Assembly (NCBI GenBank): GCA_914767715.1
Contig: OU612068.1
Location: forward strand, 15,254,001-15,314,000
Direction: 5' to 3'
DNA: 60,000 nt
DNA from: Membranipora membranacea
Taxonomy: Eukaryota > Bryozoa > Gymnolaemata > Cheilostomatida > Membraniporidae
Below are positions 50,671 through 60,000 of the stretch, piece by piece (the first letter of the stretch is position 1; each line of letters begins with the position of its first letter). The translations under genes were made by a program, and so were the position numbers. Under the pieces are notes generated by a model. That model made no database searches. It worked only from the letters and a program-made list of their open reading frames with translations, and had not been told where the DNA came from.

Positions 50671-52869
50671 TTTCAAATTTCAAACTGAAACACTTATTCA
50701 GACTCAGCTTTTCGCTGCGAGTCTAATGGCGCAAATATCGAGACGATCGGACAAGAATTGGCGAAGTTATAGCGAAAAACGTCGCTAAAACGGACGAAAA
50801 TGTTTATCTCACTGAGTTGAGCATCTTGGTGAAAAAAATGCGCATTTTGAAAAAACTTTCAAATTTCAAACTGAAACACTTATTCAGACTCAGCTTTTCG
50901 CTGCGAGGCTAATGGCGCAAATATCGGGACGATCGGACAAGAATTGGCGAAGTTATAGCGAAAAACGTCGCTAAAACGGACGAAAGTGTTTATCTCACTG
51001 AGTTGAGCATCTTGGTGATAAAAATGCGCATTTTGAAAAAACTTTCAAATTTCAAACTGAAACACTTATTCAGACTCAGCTTTTCGCTGCGAGTCTAATG
51101 GCGCAAATATCGGGACGATCGGACAAGAATTGGCGAAGTTATAGCGAAAAACGTCGCTAAAACGGACGAAAGTGTTTATCTCACTGAGTTGAGCATCTTG
51201 GTGAAAAAAATGCGCATTTTGAAAAAACTTTCAAATTTCAAACTGAAACACTTATTCAGACTCAGCTTTTCGCTGCGAGTCTAATGGCGCAAATATCGGG
51301 ACGATCGGACAAGAATTGGCGAAGTTATAGCGAAAAACGTCGCTAAAACGGACGAAAGTGTTTATCTCACTGAGTTGAGCATCTTGGTGAAAAAAATGCG
51401 CATTTTGAAAAAACTTTCAAATTTCAAACTGAAACACTTATTCAGACTCAGCTTTTCGCTGCGAGTCTAATGGCGCAAATATCGGGACGATCGGAGAAGA
51501 ATTGGCGAAGTTATAGCGAAAAACGTCGCTAAAACGGACGAAAGTGTTTATCTCACTGAGTTGAGCATCTTGGTGAAAAAAATGCGCATTTTGAAAAAAC
51601 TTTCAAATTTCAAACTGAAACACTTATTCAGACTCAGCTTTTCGCTGCGAGTCTAATGGCGCAAATATCGAGACGATCGGACAAGAATTGGCGAAGTTAT
51701 AGCGAAAAACGTCGCTAAAACGGACGAAAGTGTTTATCTCACTGAGTTGAGCATCTTGGTGAAAAAAATGCGCATTTTGAAAAAACTTTCAAATTTCAAA
51801 CTGAAACACTTATTCAGACTCAGCTTTACGCTGCGAGTCTAATGGCGCAAATATCGGGACGATCGGACAAGAATTGGCGAAGTTATAGCGAAAAACGTCG
51901 CTAAAACGGACGAAAGTGTTTATCTCACTGAGTTGAGCATCTTGGTGAAAAAAATGCGCATTTTGAAAAAACTTTCAAATTTCAAACTGAAACACTTATT
52001 CAGACTCAGCTTTTCGCTGCGAGTCTAATGGCGCAAATATCGGGACGATCGGACAAGAATTGGCGAAGTTATAGCGAAAAACGTCGCTAAAACGGACGAA
52101 AGTGTTTATCTCACTGAGTTGAGCATCTTGGTGAAAAAAATGCGCATTTTGAAAAAACTTTCAAATTTCAAACTGAAACACTTATTCAGACTCAGCTTTT
52201 CGCTGCGAGTCTAATGGCGCAAATATCGGGACGATCGGACAAGAATTGGCGGAGTTATAGCGAAAAACGTCGCTAAAACGGACGAAAGTGTTTATCTCAC
52301 TGAGTTGAGCATCTTGGTGAAAAAAATGCGCATTTTGAAAAAACTTTCAAATTTCAAACTGAAACACTTATTCAGACTCAGCTTTTCGCTGCGAGTCTAA
52401 TGGCGCAAATATCGGGACGATCGGACAAGAATTGGCGAAGTTATAGCGAAAAACGTCGCTAAAACGGACGAAAGTGTTTATCTCACTGAGTTGAGCATCT
52501 TGGTGATAAAAATGCGCATTTTGAAAAAACTTTCAAATTTCAAACTGAAACACTTATTCAGACTCAGCTTTTCGCTGCGAGTCTAATGGCGCAAATATCG
52601 GGACGATCGGACAAGAATTGGCGAAGTTATAGCGAAAAACGTCGCTAAAACGGACGAAAGTGTTTATCTCACTGAGTTGAGCATCTTGGTGATAAAAATG
52701 CGCATTTTGAAAAAACTTTCAAATTTCAAACTGAAACACTTATTCAGACTCAGCTTTTCGCTGCGAGTCTAATGGCGCAAATATCGGGACGATCGGACAA
52801 GAATTGGCGAAGTTATAGCGAAAAACGTCGCTAAAACGGACGAAAGTGTTTATCTCACTGAGTTGAGCA

Positions 52870-55800
52870 TCTTGGTGAAAAAAATGCGCATTTTGAAAAA
52901 ACTTTCAAATTTCAAACTGAAACACTTATTCAGACTCAGCTTTTCGCTGCGAGTCTAATGGCGCAAATATCGAGACGATCGGACAAGAATTGGCGAAGTT
53001 ATAGCGAAAAACGTCGCTAAAACGGACGAAAGTGTTTATCTCACTGAGTTGAGCATCTTGGTGAAAAAATGCGCATTTTGAAAAAACTTTCAAATTTCAA
53101 ACTGAAACACTTATTCAGACTCAGCTTTACGCTGCGAGTCTAATGGCGCAAATATCGGGACGATCGGACAAGAATTGGCGAAGTTATAGCGAAAAACGTC
53201 GCTAAAACGGACGAAAGTGTTTATCTCACTGAGTTGAGCATCTTGGTGAAAAAAATGCGCATTTTGAAAAATCTTTCAAATTTCAAACTGAAACACTTAT
53301 TCAGACTCAGCTTTTCGCTGCGAGTCTAATGGCGCAAATATCGGGACGATCGGACAAGAATTGGCGAAGTTATAGCGAAAAACGTCGCTAAAACGGACGA
53401 AAGTGTTTATCTCACTGAGTTGAGCATCTTGGTGAAAAAAATGCGCATTTTGAAAAAACTTTCAAATTTCAAACTGAAACACTTATTCAGACTCAGCTTT
53501 TCGCTGCGAGTCTAATGGCGCAAATATCGGGACGATCGGACAAGAATTGGCGAAGTTATAGCGAAAAACGTCGCTAAAACGGACGAAAGTGTTTATCTCA
53601 CTGAGTTGAGCATCTTGGTGAAAAAAATGCGCATTTTGAAAAAACTTTCAAATTTCAAACTGAAACACTTATTCAGACTCAGCTTTTCGCTGCGAGTCTA
53701 ATGGCGCAAATATCGAGACGATCGGACAAGAATTGGCGAAGTTATAGCGAAAAACGTCGCTAAAACGGACGAAAGTGTTTATCTCACTGAGTTGAGCATC
53801 TTGGTGAAAAAAATGCGCATTTTGAAAAAACTTTCAAATTTCAAACTGAAACACTTATTCAGACTCAGCTTTACGCTGCGAGTCTAATGGCGCAAATATC
53901 GGGACGATCGGACAAGAATTGGCGAAGTTATAGCGAAAAACGTCGCTAAAACGGACGAAAGTGTTTATCTCACTGAGTTGAGCATCTTGGTGAAAAAAAT
54001 GCGCATTTTGAAAAAACTTTCAAATTTCAAACTGAAACACTTATTCAGACTCAGCTTTTCGCTGCGAGTCTAATGGCGCAAATATCGGGACGATCGGACA
54101 AGAATTGGCGAAGTTATCGCGAAAAAACGTCGCGAAAACGGACGAAAGTGTTTATCTCACTGAGTTGAGCATCTTGGTGAAAAAAATGCGCATTTTGAAA
54201 AAACTTTCAAATTTCAAACTGAAACACTTATTCAGACTCAGCTTTTCGCTGCGAGTCTAATGGCGCAAATATCGGGACGATCGGACAAGAATTGGCGGAG
54301 TTATAGCGAAAAACGTCGCTAAAACGGACGAAAGTGTTTATCTCACTGAGTTGAGCATCTTGGTGAAAAAAATGCGCATTTTGAAAAAACTTTCAAATTT
54401 CAAACTGAAACACTTATTCAGACTCAGCTTTTCGCTGCGAGTCTAATGGCGCAAATATCGAGACGATCGGACAAGAATTGGCGAAGTTATCGCGAAAAAA
54501 CGTCGCTAAAACGGACGAAAATGTTTATCTCACTGAGTTGAGCATCTTGGTGAAAAAAATGCGCATTTTGAAAAAACTTTCAAATTTCAAACTGAAACAC
54601 TTATTCAGACTCAGCTTTTCGCTGCGAGTCTAATGGCGCAAATATCGGGACGATCGGACAAGAATTGGCGAAGTTATTGCGAAAAACGTCGCTAAAACGG
54701 ACGAAAGTGTTTATCTCACTGAGTTGAGCATCTTGGTGATAAAAATGCGCATTTTGAAAAAACTTTCAAATTTCAAACTGAAACACTTATTCAGACTCAG
54801 CTTTTCGCTGCGAGTCTAATGGCGCAAATATCGGGACGATCGGACAAGAATTGGCGAAGTTATAGCGAAAAACGTCGCTAAAACGGACGAAAGTGTTTAT
54901 CTCACTGAGTTGAGCATCTTGGTGAAAAAAATGCGCATTTTGAAAAAACTTTCAAATTTCAAACTGAAACACTTATTCAGACTCAGCTTTTCGCTGCGAG
55001 TCTAATGGCGCAAAAATCGGGACGATCGGACAAGAATTGGCGAAGTTATAGCGAAAAACGTCGCAAAACCGGACGAAAGTGTTTATCTCACTGAGTTGAG
55101 CATCTTGGTGAAAAAAATGCGCATTTTGAAAAAACTTTCAAATTTCAAACTGAAACACTTATTCAGACTCAGCTTTTCGCTGCGAGTCTAATGGCGCAAA
55201 TATCGGGACGATCGGACAAGAATTGGCGAAGTTTATAGCGAAAAACGTCGCTAAAACGGACGAAAGTGTTTATCTCACTGAGTTGAGCATCTTGGTGAAA
55301 AAAAATGCGCATTTTGAAAAAAACTTTCAAATTTCAAACTGAAACACTTATTCAGACTCAGCTTTTCGCTGCGAGTCTAATGGCGCAAATATCGGGACGA
55401 TCGGACAAGAATTGGCGAAGTTATAGCGAAAAACGTCGCTAAAACGGACGAAAGTGTTTATCTCACTGAGTTGAGCATCTTGGTGAAAAAAATGCGCATT
55501 TTGAAAAAACTTTCAAATTTCAAACTGAAACACTATTCAGACTCAGCTTTTCGCTGCGAGTCTAATGGCGCAAATATCGAGACGATCGGACAAGAATTGG
55601 CGAAGTTATAGCGAAAAAACGTCGCTAAAACGGACGAAAGTGTTTATCTCACTGAGTTGAGCATCTTGGTGAAAAAAATGCGCATTTTGAAAAAAACTTT
55701 CAAATTTCAAACTGAAACACTTATTCAGACTCAGCTTTACGGCTGCGAGTCTAATGGCGCAAATATCGGGACGATCGGACAAGAATTGGCGAAGTTATAG

Positions 55801-57517
55801 CGAAAAACGTCGCTAAAACGGACGAAAGTGTTTATCTTACTGAGTTGAGCATCTTGGTGAAAAAAATGCGCATTTTGAAAAAACTTTCAAATTTCAAACT
55901 GAAACACTTATTCAGACTCAGCTTTTCGCTGCGAGTCTAATGGCGCAAATATCGGGACGATCGGACAAGAATTGGCGAAGTTATAGCGAAAAACGTCGCT
56001 AAAACGGACGAAAGTGTTTATCTCACTGAGTTGAGCATCTTGGTGAAAAAAATGCGCATTTTGAAAAAACTTTCAAATTTCAAACTGAAACACTTATTCA
56101 GACTCAGCTTTTCGCTGCGAGTCTAATGGCGCAAATATCGGGACGATCGGACAAGAATTGGCGAAGTTATAGCGAAAAACGTCGCTAAAACGGACGAAAG
56201 TGTTTATCTCACTGAGTTGAGCATCTTGGTGAAAAAAATGCGCATTTTGAAAAAACTTTCAAATTTCAAACTGAAACACTTATTCAGACTCAGCTTTTCG
56301 CTGCGAGTCTAATGGCGCAAATATCGAGACGATCGGACAAGAATTGGCGAAGTTATAGCGAAAAACGTCGCTAAAACGGACGAAAGTGTTTATCTCACTG
56401 AGTTGAGCATCTTGGTGAAAAAAATGCGCATTTTGAAAAAACTTTCAAATTTCAAACTGAAACACTTATTCAGACTCAGCTTTACGCTGCGAGTCTAATG
56501 GCGCAAATATCGGGACGATCGGACAAGAATTGGCGAAGTTATAGCGAAAAAACGTCGCTAAAACGGACGAAAGTGTTTATCTCACTGAGTTGAGCATCTT
56601 GGTGAAAAAAATGCGCATTTTGAAAAAACTTTCAAATTTCAAACTGAAACACTTATTCAGACTCAGCTTTTCGCTGCGAGTCTAATGGCGCAAATATCGG
56701 GACGATCGGACAAGAATTGGCGAAGTTATAGCGAAAAACGTCGCTAAAACGGACGAAAGTGTTTATCTCACTGAGTTGAGCATCTTGGTGATAAAAATGC
56801 GCATTTTGAAAAAACTTTCAAATTTCAAACTGAAACACTTATTCAGACTCAGCTTTTCGCTGCGAGTCTAATGGCGCAAATATCGGGACGATCGGACAAG
56901 AATTGGCGAAGTTATAGCGAAAAACGTCGCTAAAACGGACGAAAGTGTTTATCTCACTGAGTTGAGCATCTTGGTGAAAAAAATGCGCATTTTGAAAAAA
57001 CTTTCAAATTTCAAACTGAAACACTTATTCAGACTCAGCTTTTCGCTGCGAGTCTAATGGCGCAAATATCGAGACGATCGGACAAGAATTGGCGAAGTTA
57101 TAGCGAAAAACGTCGCTAAAACGGACGAAAGTGTTTATCTCACTGAGTTGAGCATCTTGGTGAAAAAAATGCGCATTTTGAAAAAACTTTCAAATTTCAA
57201 ACTGAAACACTTATTCAGACTCAGCTTTACGCTGCGAGTCTAATGGCGCAAATATCGGGACGATCGGACAAGAATTGGCGAAGTTATAGCGAAAAACGTC
57301 GCTAAAACGGACGAACGTGTTTATCTCACTGAGTTGAGCATCTTGGTGAAAAAAATGCGCATTTTGAAAAAACTTTCAAATTTCAAACTGAAACACTTAT
57401 TCAGACTCAGCTTTTCGCTGCGAGTCTAATGGCGCAAATATCGGGACGATCGGACAAGAATTGGCGAAGTTATAGCGAAAAACGTCGCTAAAACGGACGA
57501 AAGTGTTTATCTCACTG
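52870..57517. repeat. 4-unit sub-repeats inside the 37-unit repeat
   Basis: ATCGAGACG at 52973, 53716 and 54461, and again at 55580, 56327 and 57072, falls at 743-747-bp spacing, i.e. four units. Most of these units are followed by a CTTTACGCTG unit (53123, 53873, 55735, 56481, 57228). The one at 54461 is followed instead by the ACGAAAATG form, as at 50741 and 57630. Two types of ATCGAGACG unit are thus distinguishable. Confidence 0.75.
55225..55745. other. Second small indel-rich patch
   Basis: Within about 520 bp there are GTTTATAGCG (about 55232), a longer A-run before TGCGC (about 55300), GAAAAAAACT (about 55317), CACTATTCAG with two bases missing (about 55532), AGCGAAAAAACG (about 55613), another longer A-run (about 55690) and TTACGGCTGCG (about 55738). 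Neighbouring units are nearly indel-free. The changes look like those of the 9.4-13.2 kb patch. Confidence 0.7.
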
Positions 57518-57650
57518 AGTTGAGCATCTTGGTGAAAAAAATGCGCATTTTGAAAAAACTTTCAAATTTCAAACTGAAACACTTATTCAGACTCAGCTTT
57601 TCGCTGCGAGTCTAATGGCGCAAATATCGAGACGATCGGACAAGAATTGG

Positions 57651-57670
57651 CGAAGTTAAAAACGTCGCTA
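57651..57670. other. 6-bp deletion removing one arm of the dyad
   Basis: The sequence reads GAAGTTAAAAACGTCGCTA where the usual unit has TAGCGA between GTTA and AAAACG. Exactly the left arm of the dyad is gone. The matching unit of copy 1 of the 37-unit repeat (about 50766-50790) is intact, so the loss occurred after that duplication. Confidence 0.8.
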
Positions 57671-59930
57671 AAACGGACGAAAATGTTTATCTCACTGAGT
57701 TGAGCATCTTGGTGAAAAAAATGCGCATTTTGAAAAAACTTTCAAATTTCAAACTGAAACACTTATTCAGACTCAGCTTTTCGCTGCGAGGCTAATGGCG
57801 CAAATATCGGGACGATCGGACAAGAATTGGCGAAGTTATAGCGAAAAACGTCGCTAAAACGGACGAAAGTGTTTATCTCACTGAGTTGAGCATCTTGGTG
57901 ATAAAAATGCGCATTTTGAAAAAACTTTCAAATTTCAAACTGAAACACTTATTCAGACTCAGCTTTTCGCTGCGAGTCTAATGGCGCAAATATCGGGACG
58001 ATCGGACAAGAATTGGCGAAGTTATAGCGAAAAACGTCGCTAAAACGGACGAAAGTGTTTATCTCACTGAGTTGAGCATCTTGGTGAAAAAAATGCGCAT
58101 TTTGAAAAAACTTTCAAATTTCAAACTGAAACACTTATTCAGACTCAGCTTTTCGCTGCGAGTCTAATGGCGCAAATATCGGGACGATCGGACAAGAATT
58201 GGCGAAGTTATAGCGAAAAACGTCGCTAAAACGGACGAAAGTGTTTATCTCACTGAGTTGAGCATCTTGGTGAAAAAAATGCGCATTTTGAAAAAACTTT
58301 CAAATTTCAAACTGAAACACTTATTCAGACTCAGCTTTTCGCTGCGAGTCTAATGGCGCAAATATCGGGACGATCGGAGAAGAATTGGCGAAGTTATAGC
58401 GAAAAACGTCGCTAAAACGGACGAAAGTGTTTATCTCACTGAGTTGAGCATCTTGGTGAAAAAAATGCGCATTTTGAAAAAACTTTCAAATTTCAAACTG
58501 AAACACTTATTCAGACTCAGCTTTTCGCTGCGAGTCTAATGGCGCAAATATCGAGACGATCGGACAAGAATTGGCGAAGTTATAGCGAAAAACGTCGCTA
58601 AAACGGACGAAAGTGTTTATCTCACTGAGTTGAGCATCTTGGTGAAAAAAATGCGCATTTTGAAAAAACTTTCAAATTTCAAACTGAAACACTTATTCAG
58701 ACTCAGCTTTACGCTGCGAGTCTAATGGCGCAAATATCGGGACGATCGGACAAGAATTGGCGAAGTTATAGCGAAAAAACGTCGCTAAAACGGACGAAAG
58801 TGTTTATCTCACTGAGTTGAGCATCTTGGTGAAAAAAATGCGCATTTTGAAAAAACTTTCAAATTTCAAACTGAAACACTTATTCAGACTCAGCTTTTCG
58901 CTGCGAGTCTAATGGCGCAAATTCGGGACGATCGGACAAGAATTGGCGAAGTTATAGCGAAAAACGTCGCTAAAACGGACGAAAGTGTTTATCTCACTGA
59001 GTTGAGCATCTTGGTGAAAAAAATGCGCATTTTGAAAAAACTTTCAAATTTCAAACTGAAACACTTATTCAGACTCAGCTTTTCGCTGCGAGTCTAATGG
59101 CGCAAATATCGGGACGATCGGACAAGAAGTGGCGGAGTTATAGCGAAAAACGTCGCTAAAACGGACGAAAGTGTTTATCTCACTGAGTTGAGCATCTTGG
59201 TGAAAAAAATGCGCATTTTGAAAAAACTTTCAAATTTCAAACTGAAACACTTATTCAGACTCAGCTTTTCGCTGCGAGTCTAATGGCGCAAATATCGGGA
59301 CGATCGGACAAGAATTGGCGAAGTTATAGCGAAAAAACGTCGCTAAAACGGACGAAAGTGTTTATCTCACTGAGTTGAGCATCTTGGTGATCAAAATGCG
59401 CATTTTGAAAAAACTTTCAAATTTCAAACTGAAACACTTATTCAGACTCAGCTTTTCGCTGCGAGTCTAATGGCGCAAATATCGGGACGATCGGACAAGA
59501 ATTGGCGAAGTTATAGCGAAAAACGTCGCTAAAACGGACGAAAGTGTTTATCTCACTGAGTTGAGCATCTTGGTGATAAAAATGCGCATTTTGAAAAAAC
59601 TTTCAAATTTCAAACTGAAACACTTATTCAGACTCAGCTTTTCGCTGCGAGTCTAATGGCGCAAATATCGGGACGATCGGACAAGAATTGGCGAAGTTAT
59701 AGCGAAAAACGTCGCTAAAACGGACGAAAGTGTTTATCTCACTGAGTTGAGCATCTTGGTGAAAAAAATGCGCATTTTGAAAAAACTTTCAAATTTCAAA
59801 CTGAAACACTTATTCAGACTCAGCTTTTCGCTGCGAGTCTAATGGCGCAAATATCGAGACGATCGGACAAGAATTGGCGAAGTTATAGCGAAAAACGTCG
59901 CTAAAACGGACGAAAGTGTTTATCTCACTG

Positions 59931-60000
59931 AGTTGAGCATCTTGGTGAAAAAATGCGCATTTTGAAAAAACTTTCAAATTTCAAACTGAAACACTTATTC
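59931..60000 (+). repeat. Partial monomer at the right edge
   Basis: The last 70 bases are the start of another unit, cut by the window end rather than by a biological boundary. It carries the one-A-shorter A-run (GTGAAAAAATG at about 59947) that also occurs at about 53061, the matching unit of the previous 37-unit repeat. The array therefore continues past the window. Confidence 0.97.

Larger units (their letters stand above)
50642..57517. repeat. 37-unit higher-order repeat, copy 1
   Basis: Its markers recur 6883-6889 bp later: ATCGAGACG 50741/57630, 51671/58554 and 52973/59857; ACGAAAATG 50797/57680; GCGAGGCTAATGG 50906/57790; GTGATAAAAATG 51017/57899; CGGAGAAGAA 51495/58377; CTTTACGCTG 51827/58710; GGCGGAGTT 52250/59133; short A-run 53061/59947. 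37 units of 186 would be 6882 bp. The first unit is shortened by the 13-bp junction deletion. Confidence 0.88.
1..60000. repeat. 186-bp satellite DNA array filling the window
   Basis: Every stretch I read is a copy of one 186-bp unit in direct head-to-tail orientation. The phrase AGTTGAGCATCTTGG recurs at 1, 187, 373 and so on, and still recurs at 59931. The distance 59930 equals 322 units plus 38 bp, so small insertions slightly outnumber deletions. Most units differ from the consensus by only a few bases. No inverted units and no non-satellite insertion were seen. The unit is about 40% GC (74 of 186). Unit landmarks, numbered from AGTTGAGC: A-run 18-24, 14-bp palindrome 21-34, G/C variant at 35, A-run 36-41, AAATTT at 47-52, TAA at 96-98, CGATCG at 116-121, dyad 142-159, CTCACTGAG spanning the unit end. 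Such arrays are typical of eukaryotic centromeric or pericentromeric heterochromatin. Confidence 0.99.
50642..60000. repeat. Array domain 2: G35-only monomers
   Basis: All units here have TTTTG at position 35. A different variant set appears abruptly: ATCGAGACG (at 50741, 51671, 52973, 53716, 54461, 55580, 56327, 57072, 57630, 58554, 59857), GTGATAAAAATG, CTTTACGCTG, GGCGGAGTT, CGGAGAAGAA and ACGAAAATG. These were not seen in domain 1. The two domains have evidently been homogenised separately. Confidence 0.9.
57518..60000. repeat. 37-unit higher-order repeat, copy 2 (cut by window end)
   Basis: About the first 13 units of the same higher-order repeat, in the same order as copy 1. Private changes: a 6-bp deletion at 57658/57659, GCAAATTCGGG (two bases short, about 58917), AAGAAGTGGCGG (about 59127), and GTGATCAAAATG (about 59388) where copy 1 has GTGATAAAAATG. 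Confidence 0.85.

Noticed and set aside
5401-59097. Open reading frames of 61-155 codons on the plus strand
   Set aside because: All are the same 62-codon satellite frame, opened by stop loss or frameshift. They start at TTG or GTG-type codons without a promoter or initiation signal, and variation is not biased to silent sites.
1-60000. CRISPR array
   Set aside because: The 186-bp unit repeats as a whole; there are no short repeats separated by unique spacers.
1-60000. CENP-B box
   Set aside because: I looked for a match to the mammalian 17-bp box (core TTCG...CGGGA). The unit has TTCG and CGGGA but at the wrong spacing, so no box is called.
1-60000. Transposable element, tRNA, rRNA or integrase remnants
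   Set aside because: No stretch departs from the satellite consensus by more than small indels or scattered substitutions, so there is no room for such elements.
1-60000. Surface-protein style repeat gene (bacterial or parasite)
   Set aside because: A repeat gene would keep the frame open. Here the great majority of units keep an in-frame TAA, and 1-bp indels are frequent.
1-60000. Bacterial-type promoters or terminators (A/T runs, TATAGC)
   Set aside because: The motifs are part of the repeated unit, with no associated gene, and the array is eukaryotic in character.

Overview
The whole 60 kb window is satellite DNA. From the first base to the last it is a head-to-tail array of one 186-bp monomer, all on the same strand. 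By coordinate arithmetic there are about 322 complete units plus a 70-bp partial unit at the right edge (59931-60000). I saw no unique sequence, transposon, RNA gene, CRISPR array or credible protein-coding gene. The unit is about 40% GC. The open frames present are a by-product of the unit being 62 codons long with one in-frame stop.

Organism: a eukaryote, because arrays of this size with higher-order structure are centromeric or pericentromeric heterochromatin. The unit has 13 CpG dinucleotides, about 1.8 times expectation, which fits a lineage without heavy CpG methylation. From memory, several short blocks resemble the Drosophila 1.688 (359-bp) satellite family, whose ancestral unit is about 180-190 bp. 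A Drosophila or other dipteran source is my best guess. This is an inference, not an alignment.

Layout: Domain 1 (1-50641) mixes monomers with C or G at unit position 35. It carries many diagnostic variants that form nested higher-order repeats: five copies of a 10-unit block (about 1.86 kb), one tandem duplication of 24 units (17324-26260), one tandem duplication of 25 units (25889-35191), and a 12.5-kb block (about 8.67-21.15 kb) that reappears at about 38.08-50.55 kb. Domain 2 (50642-60000) has only G at position 35 and a separate set of variants. It is organised as a 37-unit higher-order repeat of about 6.88 kb, with one full copy and the first third of a second. The boundary is a sharp junction at 50658/50659 marked by a 13-bp deletion.

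Two patches (about 9.4-13.2 kb and 55.2-55.75 kb) hold an unusual density of small indels. Because the paralogous copy of the first patch (about 38.6-42.4 kb) is almost clean, assembly error or recent decay is likely there.

Nothing in the window acts as a gene network. Any function would be structural: heterochromatin or centromere DNA, possible small or long noncoding transcripts, and protein binding at a 14-bp palindrome and a 6-bp-stem dyad present in nearly every unit.
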